In this document: one piece after another, positions 44,683 through 55,426 of the stretch
Numbering within the stretch: the first letter of the stretch is position 1
Layout of the letters: each line of letters begins with the position of its first letter
DNA from: Hondaea fermentalgiana
Lineage: Eukaryota > Sar > Bigyra > Thraustochytrida > Thraustochytriidae
Reading direction: 5' to 3'
DNA: 64,000 nt
Assembly (NCBI GenBank): GCA_014084085.1
Contig: NPFB01000086.1
Span: 1 to 64,000, forward strand
Program-made: the position numbers and the translations under genes
The notes under the pieces: model-generated
What the model saw: the letters and a program-made list of their open reading frames with translations, nothing else
Told to the model about the DNA's origin: nothing
The model's database searches: none

Positions 44683-45328
44683 GGTGCCCGTCTGCACGCT
44701 CGAACGCCCACGCCTCTCCGCTCAGCTCTGCCTGCTCCACTCCACCCCACTCCGCTCGGCTCCGCTCGGCTCCGCTCTGCTTTGCTTTGATTTGCTTTGC
44801 CCTTCTCTGCTTTGCTTTACTTTGTTTTGTCTTCCTTCGTTGACTTGGCTTCCTTCACTTGCCCCAACACAATTTATCATTGATCACTGTAGTACACACC
44901 TTTTGTAGTAAAACGGTGTGTACTCGGCACGCAGAACGGCCCAGCGATTCCGCGCCGCGTCGCGCAGCGCTCTCAGACTCGTCTCCAGCGCAAGGTCTTT
45001 GCTTTCCGCGCCCTAGAGAATGGGACACCTTGGCCGCCGCCATCATTGAAAAGAAAGGGAGGGGCGAGGGGGGCTAGTCGGCCGGAATGGACACCGCGAG
45101 CGTCCATTTCCAACGGCGCGGATCAGCGCCTGGCGCCAAACGATGGCTCGCGCCCGCGGTCCTTCCTTGGTGGCAAATGGATAGACAGATAGATACGTGA
45201 ACGCGAATGCACGACCAAGGCAAAGGAGCCGTGGCAGAGCGCAGAGCGTAGAGAGAAATAAGAAAAGAAGCGACGTCGAGAGAAGAAGTCACCAAGCAGA
45301 CGTCAAACCAGAGCCATCTGGCACATCG

Positions 45329-45359
<31 letters not shown>

Positions 45360-45489
45360 ACGAACGAACTGACGGACGGACGGGCGCGCGGACGCGCGCG
45401 AGCAAGCGAGTCGCACGTGCGACTGCAGCAGCAGCTTCGACCTGCGTTTGAGCCGCGGCGCCTGAGCGAGTAAATCAGTCGCTGCCATC
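44683..45489. other. Divergent promoter region (PH protein / AK9-like)
   Basis: 807 bp. Contains pyrimidine-rich gctttgcttt-type repeats at about 44770-44850 just upstream of the PH gene, and an (acga)n tract at 45331-45369 about 120 bp upstream of the AK9-like start. No motif shared with the other divergent promoters was seen. Confidence 0.6.
45331..45369. repeat. (acga)n microsatellite
   Basis: Nearly ten units of a tetranucleotide (acga/cgaa), followed by gacggacgg-type copies. Confidence 0.9.
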
Positions 45490-48400
45490 ATGGCCGACGG
45501 CAGCCTTGAGGAATTGCGTCGACAAGTGGCGCAAGACAAGGGCGTAAGAAGGGCGGCCATCGGACTCTGGGCCCTTCTTGGAAAATATGACGCCGGTCTT
45601 GCCGATCGAGGCGAGGTCGAAAAGCTAGCAAGTCGCGTAGCCAAGACGCTGCTCGCCGGCTGCTCCGATGAACACGCCCTGGCGACGGCGCGCCAGGCTT
45701 TCCTGGCCACGCCCACCATGGATATTTCGCAGTTTCTTGCATGGATTCTTGGAATTGCTCATCTGTACTGTGAATCAGCAAATCCCCTCGAATATGAAGC
45801 CTTCCTCGTGGGCCTCAAGCTGCGCATCACGTCAGTCTACCTCGACGATGCGTCATTTCAAGACAAGGTGGCTCTTTCTGCAAAGGTGTGTAAAGTCCCG
45901 TATGATGGCGACATAGAGGCCTTTTGGCGCATGCAAATCGCTGCCGGCTTCGGCAACACATGGAAACCTGAAAGACTTCCGTCGTGCAAGTCGTCCTCCA
46001 AAGGCGCACAGCTAGTTGTCCTCGTTCCCGTATTGGACACAGACGCCAAACGAATCGACAAAGCAGTGGCGCAGCAGGACAGCGGCCTCAAAGTATGCCT
46101 GCAAAAGCTCACAGACCTTGGCGAAGTCGTGCCCATGCCCTCCCATGCGGGCATTCGGGATCCGGATGAGCCCCATTTGCTGTGGTCCCCTCAAAATGCA
46201 GCTCAGACAGACAATGCAGTCTTTGCAGACGCGCTCCTGATGCGATACACGAGCACTTTCGGGCAAAGCACGCCCAAGGCAAAGCTCGCCCTCCAGGATG
46301 CACGCCGTGCAGAAAGCGATATGCAAGACGCAAAGGAGGAAGAGCAGAAGGATGAGAGAAACGTGATGCCACGCAGGCACGCCAAAATACCAGCGGGGGG
46401 TCTCGGCGCAGTTCCTCCCCACGTCGTCGTTGTGGGCCCACCGCGTTCGGGGAAAACTTCCGTGGCCAAATGTATTGCGGAGCGTGCTGGTCTTCCGTAC
46501 ATCAAGTCCGCTGACGCATGCTCCTTTACGTTGCGCGATGCAATCGCAGCTTGTGGGGGCTATGCCGTGGATGCAAACGGAAGCATCGAAGCCACGCGCG
46601 AGACGGACGAGGAGACGCGGAAGGCAATTCTCCCCTCTGTAGTCATTCACCTCAAGATGCGTGAAGAAGATGCGCGGAAGCGTCTTGCTAGTCTCCGCGT
46701 GCATCCAGACGCAGGAGAGATTTACACTGGCGCACAAGTTGCGGAAATGCGAGCCGCCGAGGAGAGAGAAGCCGAAGCTAAGGCACGAAAGGCTGCCGCA
46801 GCGGCAGCACGAGAAGCTCAGGGTGAAGATGGAGAGGATGTCGAGGAGCAAGATGAGCCCGAAGCCGGCGACGAGGGATCCGTCAGCGAAGACGACCCAG
46901 AAAACAAGGTCGTCGTTCCGCGGCTCGAGGATCTCAAGCCACTGCATACATCGGAAGAAATCGACGAGATGTTAAACACGTACAACGACATTGTTGCAGA
47001 GGCTGAAAAGGAGGCAGTGCGCATCATCGAGGTGGACGCGACTTTGCCATTCCATCGCATGGTCGAATCGGCCTTTGATCGACTTTCCGACGCCAATGGA
47101 GGTCTGGCCGAGGACGCTCTCACGAAAGCCTACAATGTTCCTAGGCCATTGCTATACACGCCTCCAGAACCAGTCGACGGCGCTACCGACGACGCAGCGG
47201 AAGATGGTGATGAAACGCCCGAGGAGCCTGTTGAACCTCCGCTGGAAGGTCCAGACGAGGAACGAGAGCTGCGGCACCAGCTTTTGTATAATGTCTCCGT
47301 CGAATTTGCGAACAAGTCCTCGTTGCAATCCATGGACGATGCCGCCGAAGCGAGCGAAGAGGAAGTTCCGGTGCAGTACTCTCCACCCCAAGCAAGTTTT
47401 CGGCATTTATCTCCCTGGGGATTGACATGCCCTGTCTCCTGCGAGGAAGGTCGTGCTCGCTATTCCATTCTCTGGCGCGGATTGGTGTACTTTTGTGCAT
47501 CGAAAGAAGCCATGCAAACATTCATGAAAGATCCCAAGGCTTATGCTCTTGGCAACCCGCAGCGCGCAGGACGTATTTTGGTCGTTGCAGGCGAGAGTAT
47601 CTTGGCCGACCAGGCCACAGCTGCACTGGTACAGACGTATGGCTGGGAGAATATGACGTCCACAGCCGGAGCCTGGTACGTGGAGCCCGAAACTACTGAG
47701 GAAGAAGAGAAAGCTCCAGACGACGAGATCAACGCAGAGGGCGAGGGCTCCGAGCAAGAAGCACCACCTCGTGAGCATCCTCTTGCGACGACCCTGTCAG
47801 GAAATCGCTGGGCACTTGCAGTCTGTGCTGAAACTGTTACACCCGAGCGTGCTCTGGAAGTTCTCGAAAGCGCGAATCGCCTGCCAAGACTTGTGGTATT
47901 TGTCAAGAAGCCACCACCACAGGCCAAGGAGCCGTCTTCGTCTGAAAACAGCGAGACACAAGACGCGGAATCAGCTGCACAAGACGCTGAGACTTCTCAA
48001 GAGAACCCTCAAGAGGAAGTCGACCCTGCGCAGCAGACCTGGGCTGACCTTTGCGACGCGCGAGGGGTCCCATTTCTCCCCACGGTCTCCGGGCAGTCAT
48101 CATCATCTTGCTCGGACCAAGATCAAGATCAAGATCAAGACCGAGGCCAAGACCAAGACCAAGACCAAGACGAAGTCCACGAGCAAGATCAAGCAGCCAA
48201 CGAAACAACCAGTGAGGAAAAGACGAGCGAAGAGCTCTCGCTTGCAGATTTTACAGATCCGCTCGAAATGATTCCACGAGCGCTCGAGGAAGAATTTGCG
48301 AGCAAAGCTATCGAAGACGGCAACTTCGCAAAGATTTTAGGATGGAGTGGATCTTTCTGCCCCGTGACCTTGATCGAAAGTGGAAGACTCGTGCCGGGGC

Positions 48401-50895
48401 AAGCCGAGCTCGTCGCGTATCATGAGCGCGCGTTCTTCAAGTTAGCTTCGAATGCAGCAATGGAAGCGTTTCGGAGCGAGCCCGCACGGTTTGCACGCCC
48501 TGATATTTTGATGCGTCCAAACCCAGTGGTACTTTTGCTGGGCGCGGCAGGAACGGGCAAAACGGCAAGCGCGGACTTCCTTGCGACATCATTTGGGCTG
48601 CGCAAAGTGTCTCGAAGGGATCTCGAAATCCACGTGGCCACCCGTCGACTCGCGCGGCAGACGCTAGCAGAGGGAGTGCAATCGGTGACGGTCTCGTTGG
48701 AGAGCGCTGCGCAGACTGCACCTGTTGAAGCAACTTCAGAAGAGGCCGAAGAAAACGATGACGCTGCAAGTGCTGGCGAGAACGTGCAAACCGAAGAGGC
48801 TGAGCAGGAACCTGCAGACGAGGCCAATGAGGATGCTCCAGACGAGGAAGCCATCGCCGAGGCACGTCGCGAGGCTGAACGGGCTGCCGACGAGGAGGTG
48901 CGCTATGCGTATCTTGCAGAGACAATTCGCGCAGGGGGCTGCGTTCTTGACGACGTTCTCGACGAAATGATCCAGGTCGAACGACTCGCAAGCGAATTGC
49001 TCGTACCCACAGTTGTCCTTCGTCTCGTGGCGGACCAGGAGGTGGCCGTGGAGAGGACGATGATGGCTACCTTTCGCTGGACTCCGCCAGTACCCAAAGC
49101 GCAACAAGACCCGGAAGCACTCGCAGACGGCACAGAAGGCGACGAAGCCGAAGAGGAAGAGCAGAACCCAGAAGAGCTTCGGGAAGCAGCCCGCGCTGCC
49201 TGGGAAGAGAACGTTCGCGCACAATTTACCCAACGAGAGGAAGTGACTGCAGCCATGCTCCAATTTTTGAGCGCAGCGGGGGTCACGTGTCACGATAATA
49301 TCGACATGTCTGGCAAGGCAGGTCTGCAGCCTTCCCTGCGACGACTTCGTGCTGCAGTCCAAGTGCACACGCGCTCGAGTCCTCGCGCTCTCGACGCCCA
49401 CCAGACGTGTCTTGTGTCGCATGGAATGGCCAACAAGCTTCGAGAAGAAGGCCTTGTGACTGGGGCCCCGCTCGGAAGTCGCTGTCCGGCTGAACTCGTC
49501 GACTACGGGCAGCTTTTCAAGTGCCACAACCAGTCTGTCGAAGACGCAGCAGCTGGCGTTGTCGTGTATAACGGGCAACTCTTTGCGCCAGGATCTGTAC
49601 GAAATGCCAAGCGCCTGCTTGACAACCCCGGGCCCTTTGCGGAGCGAAGCAAGTCCTTGGTCTCTGTGCCACCAAGGCAACTCTTCCGCAGCAGCGTTGT
49701 GGGCGGCGCCGAGGGCAGATCGACTGCGGTCGCACAAAGTTTAAGCAAAGCATTGGGCGCCGTATACGTATCGGTGGAGACCGCTCTCGAGTACGTGCAA
49801 GCTCGCGCCATCGACGAGGACTCTGGCGAATTATGGGTACTTGGAGCACTTTTGCAGAACGGCGAGCCAAGTGCCGAGTTAGTGATGCAGTGTGTGGTGG
49901 CGCGGTGCAAAGCCGAGGATGCGTCGCTGCGAGGCTTTGTCTTGGACCAGTTCCCTCGCACCGTGCTTGACGCTGCGCAATTGGAGAGCGAAGGACTTCT
50001 TCCCGATGCGTTGGTGCACTGCGGCGCACTCCATGGTCCATGCCTCGGCGACCTCGTTGACCTCGAAAACTGGTTTGCAGGATGGGCATCCGTGTCGCAG
50101 GTTCACGTAAGCGCAGACACTTCAGTTTGGCGCGCGGTCGACAGGACTTGCGCTGCGCTTGTTCAAGAGAACAGCCCCTCCTCGTGCGCCACATCCAGCA
50201 CCGTACGAGAGGACGAAGAAATTGGTGCGCAGATCGTGGACCTCCTTGGTACGCTTGGAAGTTACGATCTACTCGAGAACTCGCCTGCTCTCGGGTACTG
50301 CCTCGTGAGTTTTGCAGATGGGTCGCAAGAGTCGTTGCAAAAAGGTAGTCCAAGCACTCTCGCGCGTCACAAGGGCCAACTGTACGCCTTTACAGGCCCT
50401 GAGGAGGCGGCTCGATTCGTGCAGGATCCCAATGCATTTGTGACGCATGTGGATGACCTCTGCCGGGCGGTAAAGGCCTTGCCGCTCAGCCCAGCCGCAA
50501 TGCTTGCACAAGGAGATCGAATTGGCTACCTGGAGCACACGCTCGCCCCTCTGTTGCGCGAGGGTCTGGAGCAATGTGGTATCCAGCGGCTCAAGCATCC
50601 GTCGCTCAGCATTGAAGAGTCGTGCGCCAAATTTTTGGCGCTCTTTTTGCGAGCGCGGAACGAGAAGGTGAGCCGCACCGCGCGAGTTCGGCGCGAAGAG
50701 ATGCTCGATCAATTTCTGAGCGAGTGCCAGCTCTTCGAGCAAATTGCAGAGCAGGCCGTCGGAGGTTCGGGTCTGCGTGCTGTGCGAAGCTGCCGTAACG
50801 ACCTTGCGGCGCGCGCGGCGCTCGTCGACCGGTTCGAGGACCTTTTGCAGCAGCCACCAAGCATCTTGGTGGCGCGATTCACTCCATCACAATAA
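45490..50895 (+). CDS. AK9: Adenylate kinase 9-like multidomain nucleotide kinase
   Basis: 1,801 residues, ATG in a strong context (GCCATCATGG). Three P-loop kinase-like domains are visible: GPPRSGKT at 316-323, GAAGTGKT at 1018-1025 and a degenerate GGAEGRST at 1405-1412; the third is followed by FVLDQFPRTVLDAAQLE, an adenylate-kinase phrase. Between and after them lie four copies of a CPV-type module: 644-690 (TCPVSCEEGRARYSILWRGL), about 952-1005 (FCPVTLIESGRLVPGQ), about 1327-1385 and about 1598-1652. The order kinase-CPV module is typical of AK9. Low-complexity acidic linkers separate domains, including an Asp-Gln run at 48118-48180. AK9-type proteins phosphorylate nucleoside mono- and diphosphates and are associated with cilia and flagella. 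The third P-loop lacks the catalytic Lys and may be inactive. Confidence 0.85.
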   Translation: MADGSLEELRRQVAQDKGVRRAAIGLWALLGKYDAGLADRGEVEKLASRVAKTLLAGCSDEHALATARQAFLATPTMDISQFLAWILGIAHLYCESANPLEYEAFLVGLKLRITSVYLDDASFQDKVALSAKVCKVPYDGDIEAFWRMQIAAGFGNTWKPERLPSCKSSSKGAQLVVLVPVLDTDAKRIDKAVAQQDSGLKVCLQKLTDLGEVVPMPSHAGIRDPDEPHLLWSPQNAAQTDNAVFADALLMRYTSTFGQSTPKAKLALQDARRAESDMQDAKEEEQKDERNVMPRRHAKIPAGGLGAVPPHVVVVGPPRSGKTSVAKCIAERAGLPYIKSADACSFTLRDAIAACGGYAVDANGSIEATRETDEETRKAILPSVVIHLKMREEDARKRLASLRVHPDAGEIYTGAQVAEMRAAEEREAEAKARKAAAAAAREAQGEDGEDVEEQDEPEAGDEGSVSEDDPENKVVVPRLEDLKPLHTSEEIDEMLNTYNDIVAEAEKEAVRIIEVDATLPFHRMVESAFDRLSDANGGLAEDALTKAYNVPRPLLYTPPEPVDGATDDAAEDGDETPEEPVEPPLEGPDEERELRHQLLYNVSVEFANKSSLQSMDDAAEASEEEVPVQYSPPQASFRHLSPWGLTCPVSCEEGRARYSILWRGLVYFCASKEAMQTFMKDPKAYALGNPQRAGRILVVAGESILADQATAALVQTYGWENMTSTAGAWYVEPETTEEEEKAPDDEINAEGEGSEQEAPPREHPLATTLSGNRWALAVCAETVTPERALEVLESANRLPRLVVFVKKPPPQAKEPSSSENSETQDAESAAQDAETSQENPQEEVDPAQQTWADLCDARGVPFLPTVSGQSSSSCSDQDQDQDQDRGQDQDQDQDEVHEQDQAANETTSEEKTSEELSLADFTDPLEMIPRALEEEFASKAIEDGNFAKILGWSGSFCPVTLIESGRLVPGQAELVAYHERAFFKLASNAAMEAFRSEPARFARPDILMRPNPVVLLLGAAGTGKTASADFLATSFGLRKVSRRDLEIHVATRRLARQTLAEGVQSVTVSLESAAQTAPVEATSEEAEENDDAASAGENVQTEEAEQEPADEANEDAPDEEAIAEARREAERAADEEVRYAYLAETIRAGGCVLDDVLDEMIQVERLASELLVPTVVLRLVADQEVAVERTMMATFRWTPPVPKAQQDPEALADGTEGDEAEEEEQNPEELREAARAAWEENVRAQFTQREEVTAAMLQFLSAAGVTCHDNIDMSGKAGLQPSLRRLRAAVQVHTRSSPRALDAHQTCLVSHGMANKLREEGLVTGAPLGSRCPAELVDYGQLFKCHNQSVEDAAAGVVVYNGQLFAPGSVRNAKRLLDNPGPFAERSKSLVSVPPRQLFRSSVVGGAEGRSTAVAQSLSKALGAVYVSVETALEYVQARAIDEDSGELWVLGALLQNGEPSAELVMQCVVARCKAEDASLRGFVLDQFPRTVLDAAQLESEGLLPDALVHCGALHGPCLGDLVDLENWFAGWASVSQVHVSADTSVWRAVDRTCAALVQENSPSSCATSSTVREDEEIGAQIVDLLGTLGSYDLLENSPALGYCLVSFADGSQESLQKGSPSTLARHKGQLYAFTGPEEAARFVQDPNAFVTHVDDLCRAVKALPLSPAAMLAQGDRIGYLEHTLAPLLREGLEQCGIQRLKHPSLSIEESCAKFLALFLRARNEKVSRTARVRREEMLDQFLSECQLFEQIAEQAVGGSGLRAVRSCRNDLAARAALVDRFEDLLQQPPSILVARFTPSQ
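48115..48171 (+). repeat. Hexanucleotide gaccaa/gatcaa repeat coding Asp-Gln
   Basis: About nine in-frame units of gaycaa, with one interruption, encode a DQDQ linker in the AK9-like protein. Confidence 0.85.
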
Positions 50896-50994
50896 TCAAA
50901 ATTTTGCAAGTGGCCCTGGCCCATGAAAGTGAAATTGATTTTCTTTGTGCGCTTGCTTGCTCGCTCGCTCGCTCGTACGTACGTGCAAACGTGC

Positions 50995-51052
<58 letters not shown>

Positions 51053-51256
51053 AATGTTATTGCCAAGATGTATGTCAGCACATGAGATAAACCGAATAAT
51101 AAAATCAGGTTGTTCAAATTCCTTGGGGTCGATTACCATGGGTTGCATACGTAAAGGTCCAAACAGAGCCGGGAAGAGCACAACACCTCACAGAAAAGGC
51201 CAGAGGTTGCTTGCTTGCTAGCGAGAATTGCAAAAGACACACACAAAAAAAGACCT
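50896..51256. other. Convergent spacer with (ga)n tract
   Basis: 361 bp between convergent genes. Holds a (ga)26 run and gctcgctcgctc copies before it. No gene is seen. Confidence 0.7.
50999..51051. repeat. (ga)n microsatellite
   Basis: Twenty-six uninterrupted ga units. Confidence 0.95.
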
Positions 51257-54200
51257 TCACTTGTTCAAGAGATGCGGGAGGACAGCGCCCTGTTCGACGA
51301 GAACGAGAGCGACGTGAGTGTTTCCCTGATTGATTGCCAGATCAAGAGCCGAGGCACCGTCGCGGTCCGCATGATGTACATCAGCGCCAGAAGCCACTAG
51401 AATTCGAATCGCCTCGTCATTCCCTGCCACGCTAGCCCACGCAAGTGGCGTTCTGCCGATTGCATCAAAGACATTAACGTGCGCGCCATGCTTGATCAAA
51501 AGGGAAATCATGTCATTGCGTCCAAAGTAGCTCGCGAGATGCAAAAGCGAGGGGCCTTCACGTGTATCAAAGTTGACATTGGCGCCGGGCTGTTGTAAGA
51601 GACGCGCCAACAATTCCGTGTTGCCTAATCGAAGCGCAGTAATGAGCGCATTCGTTCGAGCGTGTTTGGCGCCCGAAAGCGCATTGACATCAGCACCTGC
51701 CTTCAAGAGCGTGTCAACGAGAGGAAGATTGTCTTGCTCGCAAGCCCAAACAAGGAGGCTATGCGCTGTCGACGCATCGACAATAGTGTTGATGTCGAGC
51801 TTGCATTCTTCGATCATGAGTTTGGCAAGGTCGATCTTGTTTTGCGCCAGAGCGGCGACGATGGGCTTGCGAGGCCGCGATGTAACGAGTGTCTTTTCGC
51901 CCTCCCGGGCTGTAGGTTTCTTGTCCTTTTCTTCGGCAGTCGACTCGGGAACATCCATATTCGGGTCGGCACCGACGGCGAGAAGGCTTTTGACAAAGTC
52001 CAGATCCGGGTTGTCCGCATAGCAAAGGTCGAGAAGCATGAGCGTGGTCACGACCTTCTTCTTGGCGGGGTCGGCGGCGTCAGCGCCCCCGAGAACCTGC
52101 TCCAAGAGGGACAGCTTGCCCTTGAAGAGCTTGGCCACAAAACCTGGGTCCGAGGAGAAAACCTCAGGCCCCAACTTGGCCCCACTCGTGATAAGAGCTT
52201 CCACCTCTTCCTCATAGCCGAGCTCGCACGCGAGAAGCAAGGGCGATCCGCGCTGGGGATCTGCTTTGCACTCACGCACCAGCACCTTGATGAACCGACC
52301 ATTGCGATGGCGCACACAGGTACGCAAGGGTGTCTCGCCGTTATGCATGACGTTGGGGTCCGCACCCGCCTGACAGAGCTGCATCATGGCAGCGCGCACC
52401 TGGAGTCGTAGCCGCTTTTCCGTGAGCGTACAAAGAAAAATGAGCGCTGGGTCTTCGTCGCTGTAGCGCTTTTCTGCATCGGGGTCGACCTCCTTGAGGC
52501 GGCGCATAAAGGTGAGAATGCGGTGGCCCTCAGAGAAAGAGCGCGTGACAATGAAGAAGAAGAGCAAGAGACGCACGGGCGACTTGAGTCCCCAGGTGGC
52601 TGCGTATTGCGACCAGGTTTCGTTAAGCTTACAGTCCCAGTGCGCCGTGGACAGAGACCCGGATCTCTTGCGCTCCAAGTCCATGAGACGAATGGCCATG
52701 CGGATGTTGCCGCGCGCCATCGCCTGGAGAAGCGGCGTTCCCTCCACAACAGCGCTCACACGCGTGTCTGCGCGCGAAAGTTGCTGCGCGGACACGGACG
52801 ATTTCTTGTCAAGGTGGAATCCAAAGGGCTTCGGGGCCGCCAAGGTCTCGAGCACCATCTGGTCGAGCTTGTCAAGCTTGCCCTCCGCGTTCAGCTTCAA
52901 GACATGGTCCACACAGAAGCGGAAGAGCTCGTCGCGAATCTGTTCCGACTCGAAGGGTTCACTCATGCGCGCAGCTTTGTCAAGCACGCACCGTAGGAGC
53001 ACCGGATTTTTCAAGTCGTCCACTGCGCACTTGAAAAGTTTTGCCACATCTTGCTCGTTGCACGGAATGTCGAACTCGTCTGCAAGAAGAACGCGAATCA
53101 TGTCGGCTCGACCATGCGGCGCGGTGCGCGTGAGCACGACGTCGAAAATTCCGCGGTCCTCGACGAGTTTGATTTTCTGAAGCTCGGCTCCTGCGCGGAG
53201 AAGCTTCTCAACACTTGCGGCGTCTCCCTTGGCGAAACGGCGTTGCAAGAGTTGTGTTCCAGCACGTTCCTTGTATTCGGTGATAATACCGCACTCCACC
53301 TCGACTTCTCCGAGTTTGTTTTCCACGGCGGCGGGGACGATAAAGTACTCGTCGTCATCGGGCTTGAAAGCGACAACTTGCCCTTTGATGGGTTCGGACG
53401 TGGGTTTTGACACTGGCACGTATTCGACTCGCCAGCCGACGGCATCGTGTCCTTTTCCTGGGGCCGCCTTGATTTTACTCAGGGCGATGCGCCTTTCCTC
53501 CTCTTCGTCAACTACCTTTTTGGCTTCCTCTTCTTTTTCTTTTTCTTTCTCGTCGGCCTTCTCGCTTTCCTTTTTCTTTTCTTCCTCGTTGTCGTCCTTC
53601 ATTTCAACGTCACCATCGTTGGCCTTGGCGGTTGCGACGGTGTCCTCTTTCTTTTCCGAGACCGTGGTGCTTTGTTTCCCTTCAGCGTTCGAGGAAGAGG
53701 AGGACGAGGAGGACGACGACGAAGCAGGGGCTGCTGCATTGCTGTTTTTGCGAGCTTGCGGACCTTCCTTTTTGGATTCCTTTCGGCGGTCTTCGGCCTC
53801 ATCGTCTTCGTCGTCCCCCTCGGCCTCTTCCTCCTCCTCTTCCTCCTCGTCAACATATTCATCTTCTTCCTCTTCGTCATTCACTTGGCCGTCCTCTTCT
53901 TCTTCGTCCTGAGACGCATCTTCTTCTGCCTCGTCTTCGTTGAGATCATCACCGGAGAGCTCGTCTTCACCAGGTTTCAAAATATAGACCTCGGAGATTT
54001 TTTCCCACTCGGTGTCGCCATCGTCGTAGGAGACCTGAATACGTTGACGTTTTTCCTGGACCTTGACGACGGTTCCCTTGAACCACTCCTTTTCGCCGTT
54101 CCAGTACACTTTGACGCGCTTGTCGAGGTACTTTTTCACAAGCTCCTTCTTGGAGAGAGTTCCGCGTGAGGCGCCGTCCGCGTCGACAGAGCTGTTGCGG

Positions 54201-54917
54201 CGTTTGCGCTTTTTACTATGGCTGTCGCCCTTGGCGCCGGCGTGTTTCTTCTTGGTTTTACTACTGCTACTTTCCCTTCGCATGAGCGCTGCTGCTGCTG
54301 CTGCGCCACTTTTGTGGCCATTCTTCCGGGCGTCCTCCCTGTCGTCATCGTCATCGTTGTCATTGTCGTCATCGGCTTCTTCTTCTTCTTCCTCCTCCTC
54401 CTCCTCCTCGTCGTCAACGTCTTCATTGTTGTCCTCGTCGTCGTCGTCCTGGTCGTCATTATCTTCCTGAGCCTCTGCAACCGCTGCGGCCGCTGCGGCG
54501 GCTGCTGCAACAACATCCTTGGACCTTTTCTTCTTTTTCGTGAGCGGCCCGCCCTTGAGTTTCATGGGCGGCGTCCGGGGCCGCTTGCGCTTGCGCGGCT
54601 TGCCGTTGGACCTGCCCTGCTCGTGCGCGATCCAGTCCTCGAAGTCGAGGCCGTCCTCGTACTCCCAGGACTCCTCGCCGTCGTCGTAGCTCACCAGATA
54701 CTTTTTCTTCGCGCGGGTCGGGTCGTACTTTAGCACCTCTCCGTAGTAGAACCTCTCCTCGCCGTCCCAGTACACGCCCACGCGCTTGCCCACGGCCTCG
54801 GCGCCCACGTACATGGGCGCCCTCGCCGGGGACGCGGCGCTATCGCGCAGCTGCTCCTTCTTCTCGCCATCCTGCGCCTTGCCCTGCGCCTGCTGCTGCT
54901 GCTGCTGCTGCGGAGGC

Positions 54918-54961
<44 letters not shown>

Positions 54962-54982
54962 GGTGCCTTCGTCCTGGGCCAT
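51257..54982 (-). CDS. Double Tudor/agenet-like protein with C-terminal ankyrin repeats
   Basis: 1,241 residues from the ATG at 54980-54982; the frame is open upstream but without ATG. After a polyPro/polyGln start, residues about 58-115 form a Tudor/agenet-like barrel (VGKRVGVYWDGEERFYYGEV, YLVSYDDGEESWEY). A second copy is at about 283-345 (KRVKVYWNGEKEWFKGTVVK, VSYDDGDTEWEKI). Such domains often read methylated lysine or arginine, so chromatin is a plausible site of action, supported by a KRKRPR-type nuclear signal. Long acidic Asp/Glu runs (about 190-250, 360-420) and a Lys/Glu-rich linker follow. From about 860 to the end the protein is built of ankyrin repeats (LLVWACEQDNLPLVDTLLKA, LLHLASYFGRNDMISLLIKH). 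No enzyme domain is seen. The exact barrel subfamily is uncertain. Confidence 0.75.
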
Positions 54983-55418
54983 GGCGCCTCGCGCGGCCTG
55001 CGCTGCGCCGCGCGGCGCCTCGTGCGGCGGCGTTGCCGGCCGGCAGGGGCCTGGCGATGGATCTTTGAATCCAAATCTCCAAATGCCCCAATGCGCGCTC
55101 GCTCCCTCCGCTGCCGCCCGTGCGCGCCCGCGCCCGCGCCGCTGCGCTGCCCGCGCTGCGCTGCGCTGCGCTGCTCCGCGCCCGCCCTTCGGCCTCCGCG
55201 CCTCGCGGGCGTGCTCCGTCGCTTGCCGCTTTGCTTCTGCTCCCTCCCGCTTGCCTCGAGGCGGCGGCCGCTGGAAAAAAAAGCGCAAGTGCCGCGCGCA
55301 AGTCACCTATCCGCCGCGCAAGTCGCCTATACGCGGCCGCAAGTCGCCTATCCGCGCCTCTCCCTTCCCTCCCTTCCCCTGCGCGCACACGCTGGCGGCC
55401 GGCCAGCTGTGATGCAGT
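54983..55418. other. Divergent promoter region (Tudor-ankyrin / Sen54)
   Basis: 436 bp between divergent starts, extremely GC-rich near 55120-55200 and with a short poly-A interruption at 55275-55282 directly before the GCAAGT motif array. Confidence 0.7.
55298..55355 (+). promoter_or_regulatory. Three tandem GCAAGT-N3-CTATCCGC motifs
   Basis: Copies at 55298 (gcaagtcacctatccgc), 55318 (gcaagtcgcctatacgc) and 55339 (gcaagtcgcctatccgc), spaced 20 and 21 bp, with a partial copy at 55284. The 20-21 bp period is near two helical turns, so all copies would face the same side of the DNA. A related cluster lies in the RagA/SelT promoter. Confidence 0.6.
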
Positions 55419-55426
55419 ATGGATGA
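55412..55426 (+). other. Short upstream ORF overlapping the Sen54 start
   Basis: The ATG at 55412 encodes M-Q-Y-G and stops at 55424-55426. It overlaps the first in-frame ATG of the Sen54 gene at 55419 in another frame. If transcription starts further upstream, it would reduce initiation at 55419. Confidence 0.5.

Noticed and set aside
53447..54733. Hydrophobic Phe/Leu-rich plus-strand frames opposite the Tudor-ankyrin gene
   Set aside because: They are the antisense of GAA/GAG/AAG (acidic and Lys) codon runs, not membrane proteins.
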